Shown here piece by piece: positions 26,597 to 34,292 of a stretch of DNA of 64,000 nucleotides. The notes under the pieces are model-generated. The model saw only the letters and a list, made by a program, of their open reading frames with translations. It was not told the DNA's origin and searched no databases. The translations under genes were made by a program, and so were the position numbers. The number at the start of each line of letters is the position of its first letter. The first letter of the stretch is position 1. Origin of the DNA: Methylobacterium soli (GTDB lineage: Bacteria > Pseudomonadota > Alphaproteobacteria > Rhizobiales > Beijerinckiaceae); assembly GCF_008806385.1 (NCBI RefSeq), contig NZ_VZZK01000031.1, positions 1 through 64,000 of the forward strand, in the 5' to 3' direction.

Positions 26597-27520
26597 ATGT
26601 CCAAGCACGTCGCCGTCCTGATGGGGGGCTGGTCCTCCGAGCGGAGTGTGTCGCTGAATTCCGGCACGGCCTGCGCCCGCGCCCTCGAACAGCAGGGCTA
26701 CCGCGTCACGCCCGTCGATGTCGGGCCCGACATCGCGGCCGTGCTGACCCAGCTTCGGCCCGACGTCGCCTTCAACGCGCTGCACGGGCCGGCGGGCGAG
26801 GACGGCACGATCCAGGGCCTGCTCGAGATCCTGAAGATTCCCTACACCCATTCGGGCGTGCTCGCCTCCGCGCTCGCGATGCATAAGGAACGTGCCAAAA
26901 CGATCATGAAGGCGGCCGGCGTGAGCGTCCCGGAGGGCCGCGTCGTTAACCGTCATGATGCAGCCAAAGCACACCCGTTAACGCCTCCGTACGTCGTCAA
27001 ACCGATCGCGGAGGGCTCCTCGATGGGCGTCATCATCGTGCGCGAAGGGCGCTCGCATCCGCCCCAGGAACTCGCCCGGGCGGACTGGCTCTACGGCGAG
27101 GAAGTCCTTGTTGAGACTTACGTTCCGGGCCGTGAGCTGACCTGCGCGGTGATGGGGGACCGGGCACTCGGCGTCATCGAGATCAAGCCGGCCTCGGGCG
27201 AGTGGTACGACTTCGACGCCAAGTACGCCGAGGGGGGGTCGATCCACGTCCTCCCGGCAGAAATTAAACCAAATGTTTACCAGCGTGTCCAAGAGTTGTC
27301 GTTAACGGCGCATCAAGCACTGGGCTGCCGGGGCGTCAGCCGTGCCGACCTTCGTTACGACGACACACCGGGGGGAACCGGTGCCCTCGTCGTGCTGGAG
27401 GTCAACACGCAACCCGGCATGACCCAGACGAGCCTTGTGCCTGAGATCGCGGCCCACGCTGGCTTGAGTTTCGGTGAGCTCGTTCAATGGATGGTGGAGG
27501 ACGCAACGTTGGGTCGCTGA
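26597..27520 (+). CDS. ddl: D-alanine:D-alanine ligase
   Basis: Cytoplasmic ATP-grasp ligase that makes the D-Ala-D-Ala dipeptide used by MurF; 307 residues. Motifs include the N-terminal LMGGWSSERSVSLNSG, FNALHGPAGEDGTIQG, YTHSGVLASALAMHK, VKPIAEGSSMGV and the metal-binding VLEVNTQPGMTQTSL. Codon usage is locally odd: two TTA leucine codons (codons 128 and 236) and the run GAA ATT AAA CCA AAT GTT occur where neighbouring genes use GC-rich synonyms, giving several TTAAC motifs. The 3' end overlaps the ftsQ start by 34 bases. Confidence 0.95.
   Translation: MSKHVAVLMGGWSSERSVSLNSGTACARALEQQGYRVTPVDVGPDIAAVLTQLRPDVAFNALHGPAGEDGTIQGLLEILKIPYTHSGVLASALAMHKERAKTIMKAAGVSVPEGRVVNRHDAAKAHPLTPPYVVKPIAEGSSMGVIIVREGRSHPPQELARADWLYGEEVLVETYVPGRELTCAVMGDRALGVIEIKPASGEWYDFDAKYAEGGSIHVLPAEIKPNVYQRVQELSLTAHQALGCRGVSRADLRYDDTPGGTGALVVLEVNTQPGMTQTSLVPEIAAHAGLSFGELVQWMVEDATLGR
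26945..27306 (+). promoter_or_regulatory. Cluster of TTAAC motifs inside ddl, candidate ftsQA control region
   Basis: Four CtrA half-site-like motifs lie within ddl: GTTAACC at 26945-26951, TTAACG at 26978-26983, TTAAACC at 27264-27270 and GTTAAC at 27301-27306. Around the third, TAAAC-CAAAT-GTTTA forms an inverted repeat (27265-27279). In Caulobacter the ftsQA promoter lies within ddl and is CtrA-controlled. The same arrangement here is inference. Spacing does not match a full TTAA-N7-TTAA box. Confidence 0.35.
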
Positions 27521-28428
27521 CCCCCGCCGGGTATCCCGGCGGCGAGGGGCCCCGCGCCGGCCTGCTGGCTCGGCTGCCCCGCTTCCTCCGGCGCGCCGCA
27601 CCGCGCCGTGTCCGGCCCGCCCTGCCGATCGCGCAGCGCGTGCCGCGCCATATCGGCGTGATGGCGGTCTCGGCCTCCTTCGCGGTCGTGGCGGTCGCGG
27701 GCTTCGTGACCAGCGGCCGCTACGAGGCCTTCGTGGCCGAGCAGGGCCGGCCCCTCGATATCCTCGCGCGGATCGCCGGATTCGGCGTCGAGCGCGTCAC
27801 CATCTCGGGCATCTCGCGCATGTATGAGCGGGAAGTGCTCGCCGCCGCCGGCATCGACTGGCGCTCGTCGGTCCTGTTTTTGGACGTCAACGAGGTGCGC
27901 GAGCGCCTGATCCGCGTACCGCTCATCGCCAGCGCCTCCGTGCGCAAGCTCTACCCGAACGAGATCGTCATCAACCAGGTGGAGCGCGAGCCCGCCGCCC
28001 TCTGGCAGAAGAACGGCGAGATCAGCGTCATCGCCGCCGACGGGACCGTGATCGACACCATGCGGGACGACCGTTACGCGAGCCTGCCGCTCGTGGTGGG
28101 CGACGACGCCAACACCAAGCTCAGCGAGTATCTCGGTCTGATCGCTGCCGCCGGCGCCCTCGGGGACCGGATCCGCGCCGGGACCTACGTCTCGGGCCGG
28201 CGCTGGACGCTGAAGCTCGACGGGGTCGACATTCGCCTGCCCGAGACCGGCAGCGCCGAGGCCCTGGCTCGCTTGGTCAAGCTCGAGCGCGACGCCCGGA
28301 TCCTCGAGAAGGACGTCATCGCCGTCGACCTGCGCATGCCCGACCGGGTGGTCGTGCGTCTGACGGAGGAGGCGGCCGCGGCCCGCGCCGAGAGTCAGAA
28401 GAAGACCAAGAAGGGGACCGCGACATGA
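27487..28428 (+). CDS. ftsQ: Cell division protein FtsQ
   Basis: Bitopic divisome protein of 313 residues that links FtsL/B to the periplasm. It has an Arg/Pro-rich cytoplasmic tail of about 60 residues, one membrane segment (about 57-78, MAVSASFAVVAVAGFVTSG), a POTRA domain (about 95-165, ERVTISGISRMYEREVLAAAGI) and the FtsQ beta domain with YPNEIVINQVEREPAALWQ. The ATG at 27487 lies inside the end of ddl (34-base overlap), and a later in-frame start would cut the tail. The stop TGA overlaps an ATG that opens a 19-codon frame ahead of ftsA. Confidence 0.92.
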   Translation: MDGGGRNVGSLTPAGYPGGEGPRAGLLARLPRFLRRAAPRRVRPALPIAQRVPRHIGVMAVSASFAVVAVAGFVTSGRYEAFVAEQGRPLDILARIAGFGVERVTISGISRMYEREVLAAAGIDWRSSVLFLDVNEVRERLIRVPLIASASVRKLYPNEIVINQVEREPAALWQKNGEISVIAADGTVIDTMRDDRYASLPLVVGDDANTKLSEYLGLIAAAGALGDRIRAGTYVSGRRWTLKLDGVDIRLPETGSAEALARLVKLERDARILEKDVIAVDLRMPDRVVVRLTEEAAAARAESQKKTKKGTAT

Positions 28429-28484
28429 GCCGCCCGACGCGCCTCTCCGCCCGCCCGTCCGTCCCCGAAATTTTCTCCCGGTAG
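28425..28484 (+). other. 19-codon open frame coupled to ftsQ, in frame with ftsA
   Basis: The ATG at 28425 overlaps the ftsQ stop (ATGA) and opens MSRPTRLSARPSVPEIFSR, ended by TAG at 28482-28484. The ftsA ATG at 28491 is in the same frame, so only this TAG separates the two. It may be a coupling leader that delivers ribosomes to ftsA, or the remnant of a longer ftsA N terminus. It could also be chance. Confidence 0.3.
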
Positions 28485-28490
28485 CGTTCG

Positions 28491-29813
28491 ATGCACAGCC
28501 ACCACGGCCTCACGCCGAGACTGAAGCCGCTCTCCGCCCGGCGGAGCACGACGCTGTCGGTTCTCGATATCGGCACCAGCAAGGTCGTCTGCCTCATCGC
28601 AGAGCTGCAGCCGGCCGAGGCGCTCTCGACCCTGCGGGGTCGGACGCACCTCGCCCGCATCATCGGCATCGGCCATCAGCGCTCGCTCGGGCTGAAGGGC
28701 GGCGCCATCGTCGACCTGGAGGCTGCCGAGGGCGCGATCCGCCAGGCGGTCCACGCCGCCGAGCGGATGGCCAAGGTCGAGGTCCAGTCGGTCATCGTCA
28801 ACATGTCCGGCGGGCGCCTCGCCTCGCAGCATTTCGAGGCGCGCGTGAACGTGCGCACCGGCACCGTCACGGGCTCGGATGTCGAGCGGGTGCTCGAGAC
28901 CGCGAGCGCCCACGGCGTCAGCCCCGGACGGGCCGTGCTTCACGCCCTGCCGACGGGTTACGCCCTCGATGGCCAGGGTGCCGTGATCGACCCCTCGGGG
29001 ATGATCGGCGATGCGCTCGGCGTCGACCTGCACGTCGTCACCAGCGAGGCGGCGGCCGCCCGCAACCTGATGCTCGCGGTGGAGCATTGCCACCTCGGCG
29101 TCGAGGCGGTGATCGCCACCCCCTACGCCGCCGGCCTCTCGGCTCTGGTCGACGACGAGGCGGAGATGGGCGTCTGCGTCGTCGATATGGGCGGCGGCAC
29201 CACCAGCGTCGGCGTCTTCTCCGGCGGGCACCTCGTCCACGTCGATGCCATCGCGGTGGGCGGCCACCACGTCACCATGGATATCGCCCGCGGGCTCTCG
29301 ACCCGGGTCGCGGCGGCCGAGCGGCTGAAGACGCTCTACGGCTCCGCCATCGCCACCCCGTCCGACGAGCGCGACATGATCGCGGTCCACGGCGTCGGCG
29401 AGGACGAGGGCGACGCCCCCGCCCATGTGCCGCGCTCCCAGCTCGTGCGGATCATCCGCCCCCGCGTCGAGGAGGTGATCGAGCTGGTGCGCGACCGGCT
29501 GCGCAATGCGGGCTTCGCCGCTCAGGCCGGGCGCCGCGTGGTGCTCACGGGCGGCGCGAGCCAGCTCGTCGGCCTGCCCGAGGTCACCCGCAGGGTGATG
29601 CAGGGACAGGTCCGGATCGGGCGTCCGCTCGGCATCCGGGGCCTGCCCGAGGCCGCCAAGGGGCCGGCCTTCTCGGCCGCCGTCGGCCTGCTGGTCTACC
29701 CGCAGGTGGCGCATGCGGAGCATTTCGAGCCGCGGGGGCAGGGCGCCTTCGCGGGTACCGGAACGGACGGCTACTTCTCGCGCGTCGGTCGCTGGATTCG
29801 CGAAAGTTTCTAG
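28491..29813 (+). CDS. ftsA: Cell division protein FtsA
   Basis: Actin-like ATPase that anchors FtsZ to the membrane and recruits later division proteins; 440 residues. The actin-fold phosphate loops are visible (VLDIGTSKVVCLIAEL, VVDMGGGTTSVGVF), as are the adenosine motif (VLTGGASQLVGL) and the 1C domain between the first two. The C-terminal end YFSRVGRWIRESF is an amphipathic membrane-targeting helix. A ribosome binding site is weak, which fits coupled translation from the short frame just upstream. Confidence 0.94.
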   Translation: MHSHHGLTPRLKPLSARRSTTLSVLDIGTSKVVCLIAELQPAEALSTLRGRTHLARIIGIGHQRSLGLKGGAIVDLEAAEGAIRQAVHAAERMAKVEVQSVIVNMSGGRLASQHFEARVNVRTGTVTGSDVERVLETASAHGVSPGRAVLHALPTGYALDGQGAVIDPSGMIGDALGVDLHVVTSEAAAARNLMLAVEHCHLGVEAVIATPYAAGLSALVDDEAEMGVCVVDMGGGTTSVGVFSGGHLVHVDAIAVGGHHVTMDIARGLSTRVAAAERLKTLYGSAIATPSDERDMIAVHGVGEDEGDAPAHVPRSQLVRIIRPRVEEVIELVRDRLRNAGFAAQAGRRVVLTGGASQLVGLPEVTRRVMQGQVRIGRPLGIRGLPEAAKGPAFSAAVGLLVYPQVAHAEHFEPRGQGAFAGTGTDGYFSRVGRWIRESF

Positions 29814-29916
29814 AGAGTTAGGCGCGGTCGCCCCTGGGCGCCCGCGTGAACCGCAGACATCGGCGCCGGCACTGGACGCCAGACACAAACCCGAAAGTCA
29901 CGAGAGGCTCGACATC

Positions 29917-31692
29917 ATGGCCATTTCTCTGCAGGCGCCGGACATCCGGGAACTCAAGCCCCGCATCACCGTCTTCGGTGTCGGCGGCGCGGGCGGCAAC
30001 GCCGTCAACAACATGATCGAGTCCGGTCTTCTCGGCTGCGAGTTCGTCGTCGCCAATACCGACGCGCAGGCGCTGACCTCGTCGAAGGCCGAGCGCGTCA
30101 TCCAGATGGGCCTCGGCGTGACGCAGGGCCTCGGTGCCGGCTCGCATCCCGAGGTCGGCTCGGCCGCCGCCGAGGAGGTGATCGACGAGATCCGTGACCA
30201 GCTCTCGGGCGCTCACATGTGCTTCATCACGGCCGGCATGGGCGGCGGCACCGGCACCGGTGCGGCCCCCGTCATCGCCCGCGCGGCCCGCGACATGGGC
30301 ATCCTCACGGTCGGCGTCGTGACGAAGCCGTTCCAGTTCGAGGGCGTGCGCCGGATGCGCACCGCCGAGGCCGGAATCCAGGAGCTGCAGGCCTCCGTCG
30401 ACACCCTGATCGTGATCCCGAACCAGAACCTGTTCCGGGTCGCCAACGAGAAGACGACCTTCGCGGACGCCTTCGCGATGGCCGACCAGGTGCTCTACTC
30501 GGGCGTCGCCTGCATCACCGACCTGATGGTCAAGGAAGGCCTGATCAACCTCGACTTCGCCGACGTCCGCGCGATCATGCGCGGCATGGGCAAGGCCATG
30601 ATGGGCACCGGCGAGGCTTCCGGCGAGAAGCGCGCCAACCGGGCTGCGGAAGCCGCCATCGCCAACCCGCTCCTCGACGATGTCTCGATGAAGGGTGCGC
30701 GCGGCCTGCTGATCTCGATCACGGGCGGCAACGACCTCACCCTGTACGAGCTCGACGAGGCCGCCACGCGCATCCGAGAGGAGGTCGATTCGGACGCCAA
30801 CATCATCCTGGGCGCCACCTTCGACGAGAGCCTCGACGGCATCATCCGCGTCTCGGTCGTCGCCACCGGCATCGAGCCGGCGCTGATCTCCGCGCATTCG
30901 CCGAACAATCCGGCGATCGCCGAGACCGAGCAGCGCATCGCCGAGGTGGCCGAGCGCCTGCGCGCCGAGGCCCGTGCCCGCGCATCCCAGCCGGCCCCGT
31001 CGGCCCGCGCCGCCGAGCCGGCGCCGATGCCGCAGGCCCAGGCTCCCCAGCCCGCGAGCCCGCCCCGCCCCGCACTCCCGGAGGCGATGGTCACCCACGA
31101 GCTGCGCCATGAGATGCGGATGGAGCCGCACGCCGCGGTGGTGCGCGACGACGTCGTCCTGACCCAGTCGCAGCCGCGCGTCGCGATGCCCTACGCGGCC
31201 CCGCCGGTCGCGCAGCCCGAGCCTAGCCAGCCCCTGAATGCCGGCCCGTTCGTGCCGCCGCGCCCGGCCGCTCCGGCTTCCGCCCCGCTCGCCCGCGCGC
31301 CGCGCATGCCGCAGATCCACGAGCTGCCCCCGATCGGGCAGGCCCAGATCCGCGCCAGCCGCGGCGAGGAGACCGCCGAGGCTCCGGCCGATTCCAAGCG
31401 CATGACCCTGCTGCGCCGCCTCGCCACCGTCGGGTTCGGCGGCCGCCGCGAGGAGGCCGAGCCGGCCCCCGTGCCCGCGCCCGCCCGGGCACCGGCCCCG
31501 CAGCAGCACAGCCTGCCGCCGGCCCCGCCCGCGCCCGACTATGCCAAGCGCGCCCCCGCGCCCCAGGTCCCGCAGGGCTATCGCCCGGCGCAGGGCAATC
31601 TCGACGCCCAAGGCCGTCTCGCGCCGCAGCCGCGGATGATGGACGACGATCAGCTCGAGATCCCGGCTTTCCTGCGCCGCCAGGCCAACTGA
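29917..31692 (+). CDS. ftsZ: Tubulin-like cell division GTPase FtsZ
   Basis: Cytoplasmic GTPase that forms the Z ring; 591 residues. The GTPase core (about 1-320) contains FGVGGAGGNAVNNM, the tubulin signature GGGTGTG at 109-115, and the T7 loop NLDFADVRAIM. A Pro/Ala/Arg-rich linker of roughly 250 residues follows, much longer than in E. coli but usual in alphaproteobacteria. The C-terminal peptide DDDQLEIPAFLRRQAN (576-591) is the docking site for FtsA and MinC-type partners. The start at ATG 29917 gives the canonical core N terminus. Two further in-frame codons upstream lie within ftsA or its spacer. Confidence 0.96.
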   Translation: MAISLQAPDIRELKPRITVFGVGGAGGNAVNNMIESGLLGCEFVVANTDAQALTSSKAERVIQMGLGVTQGLGAGSHPEVGSAAAEEVIDEIRDQLSGAHMCFITAGMGGGTGTGAAPVIARAARDMGILTVGVVTKPFQFEGVRRMRTAEAGIQELQASVDTLIVIPNQNLFRVANEKTTFADAFAMADQVLYSGVACITDLMVKEGLINLDFADVRAIMRGMGKAMMGTGEASGEKRANRAAEAAIANPLLDDVSMKGARGLLISITGGNDLTLYELDEAATRIREEVDSDANIILGATFDESLDGIIRVSVVATGIEPALISAHSPNNPAIAETEQRIAEVAERLRAEARARASQPAPSARAAEPAPMPQAQAPQPASPPRPALPEAMVTHELRHEMRMEPHAAVVRDDVVLTQSQPRVAMPYAAPPVAQPEPSQPLNAGPFVPPRPAAPASAPLARAPRMPQIHELPPIGQAQIRASRGEETAEAPADSKRMTLLRRLATVGFGGRREEAEPAPVPAPARAPAPQQHSLPPAPPAPDYAKRAPAPQVPQGYRPAQGNLDAQGRLAPQPRMMDDDQLEIPAFLRRQAN

Positions 31693-31701
31693 GCCGAAAT
31701 T

Positions 31702-31726
31702 CCCCCGCGGGCCTTGTCCGCGGGGG
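31702..31726 (+). terminator. Hairpin after ftsZ
   Basis: Perfect 9-base stem CCCCCGCGG / CCGCGGGGG with a 7-base loop, ten bases after the ftsZ stop. It lacks a T-tract but is placed to end the dcw transcript or to stabilise its 3' end. Confidence 0.55.
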
Positions 31727-31824
31727 ATCACCGATGTCTCCGACGCCTCCGCGTCGCGCCAATTGCACTCCGACCGGGCGTTGGTTGTCCGCTCAACCAC
31801 CGGCTTGCGGTTTTTTGGCAACAG

Positions 31825-31848
31825 ACCCGGCTCCGCGATGGGCCGGGT
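31825..31848 (+). terminator. Second hairpin upstream of lpxC
   Basis: Stem ACCCGGC / GCCGGGT followed by TTAA. A T6 run lies shortly before it (31811-31816). It may be a second terminator for the division operon. Its downstream edge abuts the CtrA-type box. Confidence 0.4.
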
Positions 31849-31863
31849 TTAACATGTCTTTAA
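31849..31863 (+). promoter_or_regulatory. CtrA-type box TTAA-N7-TTAA upstream of lpxC
   Basis: TTAA at 31849-31852 and TTAA at 31860-31863 with exactly seven bases between, and the flanking C after each half, match the CtrA consensus. Two GANTC sites follow (31888-31892 and 31926-31930). The box is about 235 bases before lpxC. GAAAGCGCTTTC at 31875-31886 is a perfect 12-base palindrome, and its half GAAAGCG recurs at 31900 and 31980. Cell-cycle control of lpxC is inferred. Confidence 0.5.
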
Positions 31864-32097
31864 CGCCTTGAGCGGAAAGCGCTTTCAGATTCGTTGTGCG
31901 AAAGCGTGTCTGTAACACAGCGTAAGAATCCGTGATTTGGCCGGGCTTTTGCGCGCAGCTATACAAATTTCCGGAACGAGAAAGCGCGGCGGTTTCGCCG
32001 TCAGCGCGCGCAGGGGCTTCAAGCAGCGGACGGATCTGAAGGGCATGGCACATCGCCGGAGGCGGTGTGCTGCCTGATCGCGGCCGAGGGCTAAGGA

Positions 32098-33045
32098 ATG
32101 CGAACGAACCAACAGATTACCCTCAAGGGCCCGACGACCCTGCGCGGCGTCGGCGTCCATTCCGGGAACCCGGTCGAGATCACGATCCGTCCCGCACCGG
32201 CCAATCACGGCGTCGCGTTCCTCCGCACCGGAATGCACACCGGCAACGACCGGCTCATCAAAGCCCATCACGCCTGCGTCTCCGCCACCGAACTCTGCAC
32301 CGTCATCGGCGATGTCGCCTCCGGAGCGGTCGCCACCATCGAGCACCTGATGTCCGCCCTCTACGGGCTCGGTGTCGACAACGCCCTGATCGAGATCGAC
32401 GGGCCCGAGATGCCCATCCTCGACGGCAGCGCGCTTCCCTTCGTCAAGGCCATTGATGCCGTCGGCCTCGCCCAGTGCGGCGCCCCGCGCCGCTGGATCA
32501 AGGTGCTCCGCCCCGTTCGCATCGAGGTCGACCGCGCCTTCGCGGAGCTTCGCCCCATCGACCGGGGCTTCCGCCTCGATGTCGAGATCGATTTCGAGAG
32601 CCCGGTGATCGGCCGCAGCCGCAAGGCCATGGACCTCACCGCCGCATCCTACCGCCGCGAGATCGCGGGCGCCCGGACCTTCGGGATGATGAAGGACGTC
32701 GAGCGCTACTGGAAGGCGGGTTTCGCCCTCGGCGCGTCCCTCGAGAACACCGTGGCGGTCGGCGAGACCGCGGTGGTGAACCCGGAAGGCCTGCGCTTCG
32801 CGGACGAGTTCGTGCGGCACAAGTTCCTCGACGCGGTCGGTGACCTCGCGCTTGCCGGCCTGCCGCTCCAGGGGGCCTACCGCTCCTATTGCGGCGGCCA
32901 CCGGATGAATGTCGGCGTCCTGACCGCCCTGTTCTCGGATCGCGCCAACTACGCGATCATCGAGGCCCAGGGCAGCCGCCGCGAGAGCGCATTGGCCGAG
33001 TTCGGTGTTGGCCTCGGGATCGCCGCCTTCGCGGGCGACCTGTAA
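32098..33045 (+). CDS. lpxC: UDP-3-O-acyl-N-acetylglucosamine deacetylase
   Basis: Cytoplasmic zinc amidase that commits UDP-acyl-GlcNAc to lipid A; 315 residues. The first zinc ligand His83 is in the motif ATIEHLMSALYGLGVDNA. The other two, His241 and Asp245, are in VRHKFLDAVGDLAL. GPEMPILDGSALPFV is also characteristic. Start ATG 32098 follows GAGGGCTAAGG. Its own 405-base upstream region, with hairpins and a CtrA-type box, indicates a promoter separate from ftsZ. Confidence 0.95.
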   Translation: MRTNQQITLKGPTTLRGVGVHSGNPVEITIRPAPANHGVAFLRTGMHTGNDRLIKAHHACVSATELCTVIGDVASGAVATIEHLMSALYGLGVDNALIEIDGPEMPILDGSALPFVKAIDAVGLAQCGAPRRWIKVLRPVRIEVDRAFAELRPIDRGFRLDVEIDFESPVIGRSRKAMDLTAASYRREIAGARTFGMMKDVERYWKAGFALGASLENTVAVGETAVVNPEGLRFADEFVRHKFLDAVGDLALAGLPLQGAYRSYCGGHRMNVGVLTALFSDRANYAIIEAQGSRRESALAEFGVGLGIAAFAGDL

Positions 33046-33270
33046 CGCGCAAGCCACACCGGGCATCCGATCGCTCACAAGGTCCGCCCGCCGTTTTCGC
33101 GCCCGAATTGCCCGTCACGGTGAATCGTCTGTGAAGAGCGGCAAGGTGACGAAGGACCCGGGCCTTCGCGCCGTGGCAGGATGTCCACCGCTTCGAACGA
33201 CATTCGTGATGGCTTGACGGCGCGCGTCTTTGCGACGACATGGCCGCGCCTGTTGGGGAATGGACCGCAA

Positions 33271-34149
33271 ATGCCTGTCACCTATCCGAATCGCGGTGCC
33301 CTGGCGGCCGTGCTCCTGACGGCGCTGAGCCTCGGTCTCGGCGGCTGCGACGCTCTCGATTCGATCAACCCCTTCGCCGAGAAGTACAAGCCCGAAGTCA
33401 TCCCCGATGTTCCCGCGGACAAGCTCTACAGTGAGGGCTTGGCCAAGATGGAGGACAGTGACTTCGAGGGGGCTGTCAAGAAGTTCGGCGATCTCGACAA
33501 GCAGTACGCCTATTCCGACTGGTCGCGGAAGGCGCTGCTGATGACGGCCTACGCGAATTACGAGGGCCAGAAATACGACGACGCCATCAACGCCTCGAAG
33601 CGCTATCTGCAGCGGCACCCGGCGAGCAAGGACGCGGCCTACGCCCAGTACCTGATGGCGATGTCGCAATATAAGCAGATCCCGGACGTTACCCGCGATC
33701 AGGATCGCTCGGAGAAGGCGCTCGTCGCCCTGCAGGAACTCGTCCAGAAGTACCCGACCTCCGAGTATTCCTCCGACGCCAAGGCCAAGATCCAGATCAC
33801 CCGCGACCAGCTCGCCGGCAAGGAGATGGAGGTGGGCCGCTTCTATCTCGAGCGTCGCAACTTCCCGGCCGCGATCAACCGCTTCCGCGACGTGATCAGC
33901 AAGTATCAGACGACCCGGCACACCGAGGAGGCGCTGGAGCGTCTGGTCGAGGCCTACATGGCGCTCGGCATCACCCAGGAGGCGCAGAACGCCGCCGCGG
34001 TTCTCGGTCACAACTTCCCCGACAGTCCCTGGTACAAGGACGCGTACGCGCTCCTGCAGAACGGCGGCCTGCAGCCCCGCGAGGAGAAGACCTCCTGGCT
34101 CAGCAAGACGTTCTCGTCGATCACCGGCCGCACCGCCTCGGCGCAGTAA
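33271..34149 (+). CDS. bamD: Outer membrane assembly lipoprotein BamD
   Basis: Outer-membrane lipoprotein of the BAM complex, which inserts beta-barrel proteins; 292 residues (formerly comL). The ATG at 33271 opens a signal peptide, MPVTYPNRGALAAVLLTAL, ending in the lipobox LGLGGC with the lipidated Cys at about 26. An earlier in-frame start would put 30 residues before the signal. Tetratricopeptide-like repeats follow (DKLYSEGLAKMEDSDFEGAV, YASDWSRKALL-like, YMALGITQEAQNAA). It lies between lpxC and recN, with a strong hairpin after it. Confidence 0.93.
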   Translation: MPVTYPNRGALAAVLLTALSLGLGGCDALDSINPFAEKYKPEVIPDVPADKLYSEGLAKMEDSDFEGAVKKFGDLDKQYAYSDWSRKALLMTAYANYEGQKYDDAINASKRYLQRHPASKDAAYAQYLMAMSQYKQIPDVTRDQDRSEKALVALQELVQKYPTSEYSSDAKAKIQITRDQLAGKEMEVGRFYLERRNFPAAINRFRDVISKYQTTRHTEEALERLVEAYMALGITQEAQNAAAVLGHNFPDSPWYKDAYALLQNGGLQPREEKTSWLSKTFSSITGRTASAQ

Positions 34150-34169
34150 GCACCGCTCGAAGAGCCTTC

Positions 34170-34202
34170 GCGGGCGAGGCCGGCCGACGCCGCCTCGCCC
34201 GC
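34170..34202 (+). terminator. Terminator-like hairpin after bamD
   Basis: Perfect 11-base stem GCGGGCGAGGC / GCCTCGCCCGC with an 11-base loop, about 20 bases after bamD. It has no long T-tract. It suggests that recN has its own promoter in the following 90 bases. Confidence 0.55.
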
Positions 34203-34292
34203 CTTGCATTCCGGGCGTGATTTTGGGGATGAAGTCCGGGCGACTTCCCCTTACATGACGGCAATTCAGTTCGAAGGGGCCACCGACGCGGC

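Noticed and set aside
29818..31821. Long reverse open frame of 667 codons opposite ftsZ
   Set aside because: Shadow of ftsZ and its Pro/Ala-rich linker. Its repetitive Arg/Gly composition follows from the complementary codons.
34150..34292. SOS box expected before recN
   Set aside because: No GTTC-N7-GTTC was found. Only a terminator-like hairpin and A+T-richer DNA are present.
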